Positions 40,688 through 49,699 of a stretch of 64,000 nucleotides of DNA are shown here, piece by piece (position 1 is the first letter of the stretch; each line of letters starts with the position of its first letter). The position numbers were made by a program, and so were the translations under genes. The DNA is from Candidatus Onthenecus intestinigallinarum (GTDB lineage Bacteria > Bacillota > Clostridia > Christensenellales > Aristaeellaceae), in the NCBI GenBank assembly GCA_018713325.1, contig DVFJ01000037.1, positions 1-64,000 on the forward strand. The letters are read 5' to 3'. The notes under the pieces are model-generated. The model was not told the origin of the DNA and did not search any database. It worked only from the letters and a program-made list of their open reading frames with translations.

Positions 40688-41569
40688 ATGAACGACGGGC
40701 AGAGACGCGGCGTGGCCTGCGCCGTCCTGGCGGCGGCCTTCTATGCGCTCAACTCGCCGCTTTCCAAGCTGCTGCTGGGCGACGTGGCGCCGACGATGAT
40801 GGCGGCGTTTCTCTATCTGGGCGCGGGTCTGGGCATGGCGGCGCTGCAATGGCTGCGCAGCCGGAGCGGGCGCGCCGGGCGCGAGCAGCGGCTCACGCGC
40901 AGGGAACTGCCCTTTACCGTCGGGATGGTGGCGCTGGACATCGCCGCGCCCATCGCGCTGATGGTGGGCCTCTCGCGCACGACCGCCGCCAACGCCTCGC
41001 TGCTGAACAACTTCGAGATCGTCGCTACTTCGCTCATCGCCCTGGTCTGTTTTGGCGAGGCCATCTCCCGCAGGCTGTGGGCGGGCATCGGGCTGGTCAC
41101 GCTCTCTACGGCGCTCCTGTCGGCGCAGGACGCGGGCAGCTTTTCCTTTTCGTCGGGATCCGTCTGGGTCCTGATCGCCTGCGTCTGCTGGGGATTTGAA
41201 AACAACTGCACGCGGCGCCTCTCAGCCAAGGATCCGGTGGAGATCGTCGTCATCAAGGGCATCTTTTCCGGGCTGGGCTCGCTGTGCATCGCCCTGTACG
41301 TGGGGGAACCGCTGCCCGCGTGGCTCCCTGCGCTGCTGGCCCTCGGCCTCGGGTTCGTCGCCTATGGCCTGAGCATCGCGCTGTACATCTACGCGCAGCG
41401 CGAACTGGGCGCGGCCAGGACCAGCGCATATTATGCCGTCGCGCCGTTCATCGGCGCGGGGCTGTCCCTGATCATCTTTAGGGAGATCCCTACGCCTGGC
41501 TTTATGGCCGCGCTGGCGCTGATGATTGCGGGCACGTGGTGCGTGACCTGTGCGCAGGGCGCGGCCTGA
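40688..41569 (+). CDS. DMT-superfamily (EamA) transporter
   Basis: A 293-residue protein with ten predicted spans in two EamA repeats (AFYALNSPLSKLLLG near 18 and CVCWGFENNCTRRLS near 165 open the halves; NASLLNNFEIVATSLIALVC is typical of the first half). EamA proteins export metabolites, amino acids or nucleobases. A metal is not the usual substrate. Co-transcription with a CsoR-family repressor is therefore noteworthy. ATG 40688 is preceded by GTGAGGGG. Confidence 0.85.
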   Translation: MNDGQRRGVACAVLAAAFYALNSPLSKLLLGDVAPTMMAAFLYLGAGLGMAALQWLRSRSGRAGREQRLTRRELPFTVGMVALDIAAPIALMVGLSRTTAANASLLNNFEIVATSLIALVCFGEAISRRLWAGIGLVTLSTALLSAQDAGSFSFSSGSVWVLIACVCWGFENNCTRRLSAKDPVEIVVIKGIFSGLGSLCIALYVGEPLPAWLPALLALGLGFVAYGLSIALYIYAQRELGAARTSAYYAVAPFIGAGLSLIIFREIPTPGFMAALALMIAGTWCVTCAQGAA

Positions 41570-41616
41570 CCCGGCGCCCTTTTCGTCGCTACGCCGCCTG
41601 AAAGCGCCGCGGGGCA

Positions 41617-41645
41617 TTGTGCTTCGGGCGTTTTTCTGTTACAAT
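41617..41645 (+). promoter_or_regulatory. Promoter of the TrmH-DUF436 genes
   Basis: TTGTGC (41617-41622) and TACAAT (41640-41645) are 17 bp apart, 49 bp before ATG 41695. Confidence 0.65.
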
Positions 41646-41694
41646 AGACGCGTGCGCCCGGACGGCGCGCGAAGAAGCAGACGGGGGAATGTGC

Positions 41695-42420
41695 ATGCCC
41701 AAACTCGAGGCCTACGACCGGTCGCTGTCCTATTCCTATGCGCCGGGCATCTTTCCGTCGACGGAATGCCTGAGGGCATGTCCTGAGCGGTGCCTGCGCC
41801 TGCTGGTGAGCAGCGCCGCGGAGCACAGCGAGGGCGTGCGCAGCCTGGCGCAGGCGAGCGAGGCGGCGGGCGTGCGCGTGGAGGTGGCGGACCGTGCGCT
41901 GGCGCGGATTGCCCACAAGGACAACTGCTTTGCCGCGATGGTCTTTGAAAAGCGGGAGAGCGAGCTGTCCGCGGACGGCGCGCACGTCGTGCTGCACCAT
42001 CCCTCCGACAGCGGCAACCTGGGCACGATCCTGCGCGCCTGTCTGGGCTTCGGCCTGCGGGATGTGGCGATCATCCGCCCGGCGGTCGACCTGTTCGATC
42101 CGCGCGTCGTGCGCGCGTCGATGGGCGCGCTCTTTTCGCTGCGCGTGCGCCATTACGACGACTTCGACGACTACCGCGCCGCCTTTTCGCAGCATGCGCT
42201 CTATCCGTTCATGCTCACGGGCGCGGTGCCGGTCGAGGAGGCCGCGGAGAAGGCCGTCCGTCCGTTTTCGCTGATCTTCGGCAACGAGGCCAGCGGGCTG
42301 CCGGATGCGTTCGCGCAGCTGGGCACGAGCGTGCTCATCCCCCACAGCAGCGAGATCGATTCGCTGAACCTGGCCGTCGCCGTGGGCATCGGCGCGTATG
42401 CGTTCACCCGGCGCCGGTAA
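41695..42420 (+). CDS. TrmH/SpoU-family RNA methyltransferase
   Basis: A 241-residue SPOUT enzyme that would 2'-O-methylate a tRNA or rRNA ribose. The trefoil-knot motifs are present: HHPSDSGNLGTILRACLGFG (motif 1), FSLIFGNEASGLPDAF (motif 2) and VLIPHSSEIDSLNLAVAVGI (motif 3). The N-terminal about 95 residues are a substrate-binding domain with several cysteines (ECLRACPERCLRLL). ATG 41695 is preferred over ATG 41689 because GGGGGAA is 6-8 nt upstream. The target RNA is unknown. Confidence 0.88.
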   Translation: MPKLEAYDRSLSYSYAPGIFPSTECLRACPERCLRLLVSSAAEHSEGVRSLAQASEAAGVRVEVADRALARIAHKDNCFAAMVFEKRESELSADGAHVVLHHPSDSGNLGTILRACLGFGLRDVAIIRPAVDLFDPRVVRASMGALFSLRVRHYDDFDDYRAAFSQHALYPFMLTGAVPVEEAAEKAVRPFSLIFGNEASGLPDAFAQLGTSVLIPHSSEIDSLNLAVAVGIGAYAFTRRR

Positions 42421-42456
42421 AGCTCATACCGACAACATGGAAGGAAGCGTTGACAA

Positions 42457-43020
42457 ATGGAAGCGCAGGCATTGCGCGCGCAGGCCGCTGCCGATCTGGA
42501 GCGGGCTGTCGCATTTTTGACGGCGGAGGGGCATGTGGCCCCCGGCGGGCTGATCGTGCTCGGCTGCTCCACGAGCGAGGTGTGCGGCGGGCGCATCGGC
42601 AAGCAGTCGGATCCGGAGATGGGCGCGGCGCTGGCGGAGGCGTTCCACCGCGCGTGCGCGGCGCACGGCGTCTCGGGCTGTGTGCAGTGCTGCGAGCACC
42701 TCAACCGCGCGCTCGTCATCGAGCGCACGCAGGCGGAACTGCGCGGGCTGGAGGAGGTCAGCGCCGTGCCGTATCCCAAGGCGGGAGGCTCCTGCGCGTC
42801 GGCCTACTATCGTATGCTGCGCGATCCCGTCCTCGTGGAGAGCGTGCAGGCCGATGCGGGCCTGGACGTGGGCGATACGCTCGTGGGCATGCACATCCGG
42901 CGCGTGGCCGTGCCGCTGCGCGCCCCCTTTGACTGCGTAGGGCATGCGCACCTGGTCATGGCCTATGCGCGCCCGCGGCTCATCGGCGGCGCCCGCGCGC
43001 GGTATACGCTTGAACCCTGA
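42457..43020 (+). CDS. DUF436/TIGR01440 family protein
   Basis: A 187-residue conserved Firmicutes protein of unknown function. Typical segments: GGLIVLGCSTSEVCGGRIGK near 30, CEHLNRALVIERTQAE near 80, and YPKAGGSCASAYYRMLRDPVLVE near 107. It ends with GMHIRRVAVPLR and RPRLIGGARARY. The cysteines and the CEHLNR motif are conserved in the family. It sits between trmH and plsX as in many clostridia, 36 bp after trmH. Confidence 0.9.
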   Translation: MEAQALRAQAAADLERAVAFLTAEGHVAPGGLIVLGCSTSEVCGGRIGKQSDPEMGAALAEAFHRACAAHGVSGCVQCCEHLNRALVIERTQAELRGLEEVSAVPYPKAGGSCASAYYRMLRDPVLVESVQADAGLDVGDTLVGMHIRRVAVPLRAPFDCVGHAHLVMAYARPRLIGGARARYTLEP

Positions 43021-43038
43021 GGAAAAATTTGATACAAT
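43010..43038 (+). promoter_or_regulatory. Promoter of plsX-acpP
   Basis: TTGAAC (43010-43015, overlapping the DUF436 end) and TACAAT (43033-43038) are 17 bp apart. Confidence 0.65.
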
Positions 43039-43068
43039 AAATCGATACCTTGCGGATGGAGGCGGAGT

Positions 43069-44094
43069 ATGAAGATCGTAGTGGATGCCATGGGCGGCGA
43101 TCTGGCCCCGGGCGTCAACGTACAGGGGGCCATCGACGCGCTGCGGGAGTTTCCCGATGTTTCCATTGTGCTCGTCGGCCGGAAGGACGAGGTGCGCGCC
43201 TGCCTGGGCGAATATGCCGACGTGGCCGATCGCCTGGAGATCGTCGACGCGCCCGACGTCATCACCACCGACGAACACCCCGTGATGGCGCTGCGCAAGA
43301 AGCCGCGTTCGTCGCTGGTGATGGGCATGAACCTCGTGCGCGAGGGCCAGGCGGAGGCCATCGTCTCCGCGGGCTCGACGGGCGCGATCATGGCGGGCGC
43401 GATGTTCCGCATCGGCCGCATCGAGGGCATCGAGCGCCCGGCGCTCGCGCCCGTGCTGCCGGCGCCCGGCCGGCCGCTGATGCTCATCGACTCCGGCGCG
43501 AACGTCGACTGCAAGCCCGAGTGGCTGGTGCAGTTCGGCCTGATGGGCAGCGTCTACATGGAAAAGGTGATGGGCGTGCGCGCGCCGGAGGTCGGGCTGA
43601 TCAACATCGGCGTGGAGGCCGAAAAGGGCGACAACCTGACCCGCCAGACGTTCGAGCTGATGAGCCAGGGACAGCCCTACCGGTTTGCGGGCAACATTGA
43701 GGCGCGCGAGATCCTCTCGGGCCAGGCGGACGTGCTCGTGTGCGACGGCTTTGTGGGCAACGTCGTGCTCAAGTACACCGAGGGCATGGCCTCGACGATG
43801 TTCTCGATGATCAAGGACGGCCTGATGGCCTCCACGCGCGGCAAGCTCGGCGCGCTGCTGAGCAAGCCGGCGTTCCGCCAGATCAAGCGCTCGATGGACT
43901 CGACGGAGGTCGGCGGCGCGCCGCTGCTGGGCGTGGAGGGCGCCGTCGTCAAGGCGCACGGCAACTCCAACGCGCGCGCCATCTTCTGCGCGATCCGTCA
44001 GGCGCGCAGGATGGTCGAGGGCCAGGTGGTGGGCATCATCCGCCGCGAGGTGACCAACCTCGTGCTCGCACAGGAAGAACAACAGAAAGATTGA
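43069..44094 (+). CDS. plsX: Phosphate acyltransferase PlsX
   Basis: A 341-residue enzyme that makes acyl-phosphate from acyl-ACP for phospholipid synthesis. Signatures: KIVVDAMGGDLAPG at the start, ALRKKPRSSLVMGMNLVREG near 75, AIVSAGSTGAIMAG near 105, LMLIDSGANVDCKPEWL near 140, INIGVEAEKGDNLTRQTFEL near 180, and ADVLVCDGFVGNVVLKYTEG near 220. ATG 43069 follows GGAGGCGG. It is followed by acpP after 31 bp and then rnc, the common Firmicutes order. Confidence 0.96.
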   Translation: MKIVVDAMGGDLAPGVNVQGAIDALREFPDVSIVLVGRKDEVRACLGEYADVADRLEIVDAPDVITTDEHPVMALRKKPRSSLVMGMNLVREGQAEAIVSAGSTGAIMAGAMFRIGRIEGIERPALAPVLPAPGRPLMLIDSGANVDCKPEWLVQFGLMGSVYMEKVMGVRAPEVGLINIGVEAEKGDNLTRQTFELMSQGQPYRFAGNIEAREILSGQADVLVCDGFVGNVVLKYTEGMASTMFSMIKDGLMASTRGKLGALLSKPAFRQIKRSMDSTEVGGAPLLGVEGAVVKAHGNSNARAIFCAIRQARRMVEGQVVGIIRREVTNLVLAQEEQQKD

Positions 44095-44125
44095 ACCCCC
44101 AACGGCATGGAAAGGAGCGTTATCC

Positions 44126-44353
44126 ATGGTCTTTGAAAAGGTCAAGAAGATGATCGTGCAGGAACTCAAGGTGCCCGAAAGCGCGGTCACGCTCGAGGCG
44201 CGCCTGCAGGAGGACCTGAAGGCCGACAGCGCCAACGTCATGATGCTCGTCATGGACATCGAGCAGGACTTCGACATCACCGTCGAGGACGATGCGATCA
44301 CCACCGTGAAGACGGTGGGCGACCTGGTCCGGTACATCGAAAACAAGCAGTGA
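44126..44353 (+). CDS. acpP: Acyl carrier protein
   Basis: A 75-residue acidic four-helix protein. The phosphopantetheine attachment serine lies in DLKADSANVMMLVMDIEQDF (S38). AAAGGAG precedes ATG 44126. The motif reads DSANVM where many have DSLDTV, still within the family. It shuttles acyl chains in fatty-acid synthesis and donates to PlsX. Confidence 0.95.
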   Translation: MVFEKVKKMIVQELKVPESAVTLEARLQEDLKADSANVMMLVMDIEQDFDITVEDDAITTVKTVGDLVRYIENKQ

Positions 44354-44363
44354 CGCGCGGAGC

Positions 44364-44391
44364 GGGCGCGGGCGAGCATTCGCCCGCGCCC
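44364..44391 (+). promoter_or_regulatory. 12-bp GC hairpin between acpP and rnc
   Basis: GGGCGCGGGCGA (44364-44375) pairs perfectly with TCGCCCGCGCCC (44380-44391), loop GCAT. No T-run follows. It may be a processing or stability element, or a site for RNase III encoded just downstream. Confidence 0.6.
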
Positions 44392-44475
44392 GACGGACGC
44401 GTATGCGGCGAAGCATGAGCAGTGCGGCCCGGTGCGGGCGACAGTGCTGATGCTTTGCGCGGAAAGAGAGGAAAC

Positions 44476-45153
44476 ATGGACATCGAATCCCTGCAGGGCG
44501 CGCTGGGCTATGCCTTTCGCGACAGCCGGCTGCTGCGCCAGGCGCTGACGCATCCCTCCTACGCGCTGCGCAACCACGCGCAGGACAACCAGCGGATGGA
44601 GTTTCTCGGCGACGCGGTGCTGGAGCTGTGCGTCAGCCGCGAGCTGTACGCGCGCTGCCCGCAGATGCAGGAGGGCCAGCTCACGCGCCGGCGCGCGCTG
44701 CTCGTGTGCGAGGCGACGCTGGCCGCCGCCGCCCGCGCGCTGGGCGTCGACGGGGCGCTGCGCCTCGACCACGGCGAGGAGCTGGACGGCGGGCGCGGGA
44801 AGGATTCGATCCTCGCCGACGCCATGGAGGCCGTGCTGGCCGCCGTATACCTGGACGGCGGGCTGGACGCCGCCGCGGCGCTGGTGGACCGCATGATGGG
44901 CGACTATGAGCCCGCGCAGCAGGAGGATCGCGATCCCAAGTCGTGCCTGCAGGAGTACCTGCAGGGCACCGGCGAACCGGTCCCGCAGTACCGCATCGTC
45001 GACGCGACCGGGCCGGCGCATGCGCGCACGTTTACGGCCGAGGTCCTGCGCGCGGACGGCACGCTGATCGGCCGCGGCACGGGCGTGAGCAAGAAGCGCG
45101 CGGAGCAGCATGCCGCGCAGGCGGCGCTGGAGCGCCTGACCCGTCAAGAGTAA
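44476..45153 (+). CDS. rnc: Ribonuclease III
   Basis: A 225-residue double-strand-specific RNase. The nuclease domain has the signature NQRMEFLGDAVLELCVS with the catalytic E and D, and later DSILADAMEAVLAAVYLDGG with the second acidic pair. The dsRNA-binding domain lies at about 155-222 (DPKSCLQEYLQG, then GRGTGVSKKRAEQHAAQAAL). ATG 44476 follows AGAGAGGAA. It matures rRNA and trims structured mRNAs. It is 15 bp before smc. Confidence 0.95.
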   Translation: MDIESLQGALGYAFRDSRLLRQALTHPSYALRNHAQDNQRMEFLGDAVLELCVSRELYARCPQMQEGQLTRRRALLVCEATLAAAARALGVDGALRLDHGEELDGGRGKDSILADAMEAVLAAVYLDGGLDAAAALVDRMMGDYEPAQQEDRDPKSCLQEYLQGTGEPVPQYRIVDATGPAHARTFTAEVLRADGTLIGRGTGVSKKRAEQHAAQAALERLTRQE

Positions 45154-45168
45154 GGAGTTGGAAGGCCT

Positions 45169-48100
45169 TTGCGGCTGAAGAAACTGGAGATATACGGCTT
45201 CAAGTCGTTTGCCGACCGCACGGAGATCGTCTTTGATCAGGGGATCACCGGCATCGTCGGTCCCAACGGCAGCGGCAAGTCGAACATATCCGACGCGGTG
45301 CGCTGGGTGCTCGGCGAGCAAAACGCGCGCAGCCTGCGCGGCGGGCGCATGGAGGACATCATCTTCGGCGGGACGGAGAAGCGCAAGAAGCTGGGCTACT
45401 GTGAGGTATCGCTCACGTTCGACAACGAGGACCGCGCGCTGCCCGTGGACTTTTCCGAGGTCTGCGTCACCCGGCGCGTCTACCGCAGCGGCGAGAGCGA
45501 ATACCAGCTCAACAAGACCGCCTGCCGCCTGCGCGACATCATCGACCTGTTCCGCGACACCGGCATCGGCAAGGAGGGCTATTCGCTCATCGGCCAGGGC
45601 CGCATCGACGAGATCCTCTCCGCCCGCTCGGAGGACCGCCGCCAGACGTTCGAGGAGGCTGCGGGCATCGTCAAGTACAAGGTGCGCAAGGACGAGGCGC
45701 AGCGCCGCATGGAGAACACGCGCCAGAACCTGCTGCGCGTGGAGGACATTCTGGAGGAGCTGCAGGGCCAGCTGGAGCCGCTGCAGCAGCAGAGCGAGAC
45801 GGCGCGCCGCTACATCGCCCTGCGGGAGGAGCTGCGCGGGCTGGAGCTGAACGCATTCGTCGTGCGCTCCGACCGCGCCAAGGAGCGCATGGACGCGCTG
45901 CAAAAGACGCTGGACGGCCTGCAGGAGGCGATCGCGGAGGGCGAACGCCGCTCGCAGGCGGATGCGCAGGAGCGCGCGCAGCAGGAGGAGGCCGTCGCGG
46001 AGTTGGACCGTCAGGTCTCCGCCGCGCACGCGCTGTCGCTGGACCTGACGCGCGAGCTGGAGGCGCGCGAGGGCGAGAACAACGTCCTGCGCGCCGAGAT
46101 CGCCCACGCCCGCCAGGACGAGGAGCGGCTGTGCGCGCAGATGGACGAGGCGGACAAGCGCCTGGCCGCGCTTGCGGAGCTGGCCAGAAGCAGCAGCGGC
46201 GACGCGGGCAGCCGCAGCGGCCTGCTGGAAGAAGGCCGCGCGCAGCTGGCCGCGATGGAGGCGGATCTGGCGCGCGCGCAGGCGCGCGCGGAGGAGACCG
46301 AGCGGACGTTGGACGCGAACAAGGCGGCGATCATCGACGCGATGAACCGCCTGTCGGACGTGCGCGCCACACAGACGCGGCTGACGACGATGCGCCAGTC
46401 GCTGGAGAAGCGCCTGGAGGAATCCGTCTCGCAGCAGGGCGACATGGAGCGGGAGCGGGCGCGGCTGCAGGCGGCGCTTGAGGCGGCGCAGGCGGCGCTG
46501 TCCGAGGTCGACGGCGGCCTGCGTGAGATGCAGGAAGAGGCCGGACGGCTCGACGCGCAGGTGCGCGCCCATGGCGAGCGCGGCGAGAAACTGCGCGCGC
46601 AATTGCAGGAGCTGCTGGGCAGCCAGCAGGCGCTGACCTCGCGCCTGCGCGTGCTGCGCGAGATGGAGCGCGACTACGAGGGCTATCAGCATGCGGTCAA
46701 GCAGGTGCTGCTCTACGGCGAAAAGCAGGGCGGCGTGCACGGCGTGGTGGCCACGCTGATCCGCGCGCCCAAGGCATACGAGCGCGCGATCGAGGCGGTG
46801 CTCGGCGGCGCGCTGCAAAACGTCGTCACGGAGGACGAGTACGTCGCCAAGGACATGATCGACTACCTGCGCCGCAACCGGTTTGGCCGGGCGACGTTTC
46901 TGCCGCTGACGAGCGTGCACGGGCGCGTGCTGACGCCTGCGGAGCGCCAGGCGCTCTCGACGCCCGGCTGCCTGGGCGTCGCGTCGGAGTTGATCTCGTT
47001 TGACGAAAAATACCGCGGCGTCGTGGAGAACCTGCTCGGGCGCACGGTCATCGCGGAAAACCTGGATGCGGGCATCCAGATCATGCGCCGCGGCCGGCAT
47101 GCCTTCCGCCTGGTGACGCTCGAGGGCGACGTGATGCACTCGGGCGGCTCGATGACGGGCGGCAGCTCGCAGTCGCGCATGACGAGCCTGCTCTCGCGCG
47201 AGCGCGAGATCGGGGAGCACGAGCAGCGCATCGCGCAAAACGAGGCGCAGATCGCGGCCATACGCAAGAGCCTGGAGGAGATCGAACAGTCGCGCGCCGA
47301 GGAAAAGCGCCTGCGCGGCGAGATGTTCAGTCGCCTGCACCAGGAGGAGATCGCCGTTGCGCGCGAGCAGGAGCGCGTCTCCTCCGCGCAGGCGGAATTG
47401 ATGCAGCACGAGACGCGCATGCGCCAGGCGCAGGCGATGCGCGAGCAGATCGGCGACAACCTGCAGGACATCGCCGAGCAGCTCGCCGGTATGACGCAGC
47501 GCCAGGACGGCGCGCAGCAGGATACTGCGCGCATGCAGCAGGAGACGGCCCGCCTGTCGCAGGCACAGGCCGAGGAGCGCGCCCAGGTGGACGCCATGCG
47601 CGAGCAGGTGACGGCTCGGCGCGTGGAGCTGGCCGCGCTGGAGCGCGAGCTGGAGGCGCTGCGTCGGGACGGCGCGCGCCTGGAGGAGGAGCGAAAGGCG
47701 CTGGCTGCGTGCCGGGAAGAGAGCGGGCGTGCCCTGGCGGACAGCCGGGCGCGCCAGGCGCAGGCGCAGGCGCAGCTGTCGGATGGCGAGGCTGAGCGCG
47801 ACGCGTGCGGCGCGCGGCTGGCGCAGGCCAAGGAGGCGCTGGAGGTCGCGCAGGGACGGCGCGCGGACCGGCAGCGCGCGGTGCGCGAGCTGACGGAGCG
47901 CCTGGACGCGTTGCGCGAGACCGTCGCTCAGGATGTGGACAAGCACCACCGCGCGGAGTTGCAGCTCTCCCGCGCACAGAGTGAATTGAACCAGCTGCAA
48001 GAGCGCATCTGGGAGGACTACGAGCTGACGTACGCGGGCGCGCTGGAGTTTCGCGATCCCGCGTTCGAGCCGGCCGAGAGCGAGAAGCGCATCGCGTCCA

Positions 48101-48741
48101 TCCGCGGGGAGATCCGCCAGATGGGCTCGGTCAACGTCAACGCGGTCGAGGACTACCGCGCCTGCCGCGAGCGCTACGACGACCTGTGCGCCCAGCGCGA
48201 CGACCTGCTGCGCGCGCAGGAGGACCTGCAGGGCATCATCGAGGGCCTGATCAGCAAGATGGAGAAGCAGTTCAAGCAGAACTTCGACCAGCTGAACGTC
48301 TACTTCACCCAGACCTTCACGCGCCTGTTCGGCGGCGGGCGCGCGGAGCTGAAGCTGGAGGATCCCACCGACGTGCTCAACTGCGGCATTGAGATCGTTG
48401 CGCAGCCGCCGGGCAAGAAGCTGCAGCTGCTCAGCCTGCTCTCGGGCGGCGAGCGCGCGCTGACGGCGATCGCGATTCTGTTTGCGATGCTGCGCCTCAA
48501 GCCCACGCCGTTTTGCATCCTGGACGAGATCGAGGCCGCGTTGGACGACGCCAACATCTCCTACTACGCCGATTATCTCAAGGAATTCGCCCAGAACACC
48601 CAATTCGTCGTCGTCACGCACCGCAAGGGCACCATGGAGCGCTGCGACGCGCTCTACGGCGTGGCGATGGAGGAAAAGGGCGTATCGCGCATGATCAGCG
48701 TACAGCTGAGCGACCAACTCGAAGAAGGGGGACAGTCCTGA
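45169..48741 (+). CDS. smc: Chromosome segregation protein SMC
   Basis: A 1190-residue condensin ATPase of full length. Walker A GPNGSGKSN near 32, long coiled coil (about 170-500), hinge (about 505-670: GVHGVVATLIRAP, then VMHSGGSMTGG), second coiled coil (about 680-1000), signature SLLSGGERALTAIAILFAM and Walker B CILDEIEAALDDAN near 1120. A TTG start at 45169 gives RLKKLEIYGFKSFADRT, matching the conserved SMC N-terminus. The coiled coils are rich in Ala/Arg/Glu/Gln, reflecting high GC. It overlaps ftsY by one base. Confidence 0.96.
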   Translation: MRLKKLEIYGFKSFADRTEIVFDQGITGIVGPNGSGKSNISDAVRWVLGEQNARSLRGGRMEDIIFGGTEKRKKLGYCEVSLTFDNEDRALPVDFSEVCVTRRVYRSGESEYQLNKTACRLRDIIDLFRDTGIGKEGYSLIGQGRIDEILSARSEDRRQTFEEAAGIVKYKVRKDEAQRRMENTRQNLLRVEDILEELQGQLEPLQQQSETARRYIALREELRGLELNAFVVRSDRAKERMDALQKTLDGLQEAIAEGERRSQADAQERAQQEEAVAELDRQVSAAHALSLDLTRELEAREGENNVLRAEIAHARQDEERLCAQMDEADKRLAALAELARSSSGDAGSRSGLLEEGRAQLAAMEADLARAQARAEETERTLDANKAAIIDAMNRLSDVRATQTRLTTMRQSLEKRLEESVSQQGDMERERARLQAALEAAQAALSEVDGGLREMQEEAGRLDAQVRAHGERGEKLRAQLQELLGSQQALTSRLRVLREMERDYEGYQHAVKQVLLYGEKQGGVHGVVATLIRAPKAYERAIEAVLGGALQNVVTEDEYVAKDMIDYLRRNRFGRATFLPLTSVHGRVLTPAERQALSTPGCLGVASELISFDEKYRGVVENLLGRTVIAENLDAGIQIMRRGRHAFRLVTLEGDVMHSGGSMTGGSSQSRMTSLLSREREIGEHEQRIAQNEAQIAAIRKSLEEIEQSRAEEKRLRGEMFSRLHQEEIAVAREQERVSSAQAELMQHETRMRQAQAMREQIGDNLQDIAEQLAGMTQRQDGAQQDTARMQQETARLSQAQAEERAQVDAMREQVTARRVELAALERELEALRRDGARLEEERKALAACREESGRALADSRARQAQAQAQLSDGEAERDACGARLAQAKEALEVAQGRRADRQRAVRELTERLDALRETVAQDVDKHHRAELQLSRAQSELNQLQERIWEDYELTYAGALEFRDPAFEPAESEKRIASIRGEIRQMGSVNVNAVEDYRACRERYDDLCAQRDDLLRAQEDLQGIIEGLISKMEKQFKQNFDQLNVYFTQTFTRLFGGGRAELKLEDPTDVLNCGIEIVAQPPGKKLQLLSLLSGGERALTAIAILFAMLRLKPTPFCILDEIEAALDDANISYYADYLKEFAQNTQFVVVTHRKGTMERCDALYGVAMEEKGVSRMISVQLSDQLEEGGQS

Positions 48742-49655
48742 TGACAGAGGAACGCAAGAAGGGCTTCTTTGCCCGGCTGAAGGAGGGCCTTCAGCGTACG
48801 CGCGACACGCTCGCCGGCCGCGTGGACGAGCTGGTCGGCTCCACGCGCGAGATCGACGAGGACTTCTATGAGGAATTGACCGACATCCTGATCATGGCGG
48901 ACATCGGCATGAAGACGGCCGACGAGGCGATTGCGGAGCTCAAGCGCCGCGTCGCCGCGGAGAAGACCCGCAGCGCCGACCGCGCGCGGGAGATCCTCAA
49001 GGACATCCTCAAGGAAAAGATGAACATGCCGCGCCCGCCGCTCAAGTGGCCGATGGTGATGCTGATCGTGGGCGTCAACGGCGTGGGCAAGACGACGACC
49101 ATCGGCAAGCTGGCGCTGCGCTTCAAGGACGCGCAGCACACCGTCATGCTCGCCGCGGCCGATACGTTCCGCGCGGCGGCGGCGGATCAGCTGGAGATCT
49201 GGGCCCGGCGAGCCGACGTGCCGCTCGTGCGCCGCGACGAGGGCACCGACCCTGCCGCGGTCGTCTACGACGCGGTGCAGTCCGCCAAGGGCCGCGGCGC
49301 GGATCTGCTCATCGTCGATACAGCGGGCCGTCTGCACAACAAGAAGAACCTGATGGAGGAGCTGCGCAAGATGTCGCGCATCATCGAGCGCGAGTATCCG
49401 CAGGCCCAGGTGCGCACGCTGCTGGTCATCGACGCCACGACGGGGCAGAACGGCCTGTCGCAGGCCAGAGAGTTCAACGACGTGGCGGACATCACGGGCA
49501 TCGTGCTGACCAAGCTGGACGGCACGGCCAAGGGAGGCATCGCCGTGGCGATCCGCGACGCGCTCAACGTGCCCGTGCTCTACGTGGGCGTGGGCGAGGG
49601 CATCGACGACCTGCAGGCCTTCGACGCCTCGGAGTTCGTCGACGCGATCTTCTGA
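48741..49655 (+). CDS. ftsY: Signal recognition particle receptor FtsY
   Basis: A 304-residue SRP GTPase docking SRP-ribosome complexes at the membrane. N domain about 1-95 (basic start ERKKGFFARLKEGLQRTRD). The G domain has VGVNGVGKTTTIGKLA (G1), DTFRAAAADQL (G2), VDTAGRLHNKKNLMEEL (G3), TKLDGTAKGG (G4) and a final GEGIDDLQAFDASEFVDAIF. It lacks the long acidic A domain of E. coli FtsY, as usual in Firmicutes. ATG overlaps the smc stop (TGATG). Confidence 0.96.
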   Translation: MTEERKKGFFARLKEGLQRTRDTLAGRVDELVGSTREIDEDFYEELTDILIMADIGMKTADEAIAELKRRVAAEKTRSADRAREILKDILKEKMNMPRPPLKWPMVMLIVGVNGVGKTTTIGKLALRFKDAQHTVMLAAADTFRAAAADQLEIWARRADVPLVRRDEGTDPAAVVYDAVQSAKGRGADLLIVDTAGRLHNKKNLMEELRKMSRIIEREYPQAQVRTLLVIDATTGQNGLSQAREFNDVADITGIVLTKLDGTAKGGIAVAIRDALNVPVLYVGVGEGIDDLQAFDASEFVDAIF

Positions 49656-49662
49656 TCCATGC

Positions 49663-49689
49663 AAAAAAAGCGCCCCGTGAACGGGGCGC
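49663..49689 (-). terminator. Terminator of the minus-strand membrane protein gene
   Basis: GCGCCCCG and CGGGGCGC form a stem with loop TGAA. Seven A (49663-49669) on the plus strand become a T-run for minus-strand transcripts. It lies between convergent ends of ftsY and the next gene. Confidence 0.8.
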
Positions 49690-49699
49690 CGTCGGGCGC

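Noticed and set aside
42424..48717. A minus-strand open frame of about 2,100 codons opposite plsX, acpP, rnc and smc
   Set aside because: High GC at third positions removes stops from this antisense frame. It has no ribosome site, its composition is low-complexity, and it overlaps genes of certain identity.
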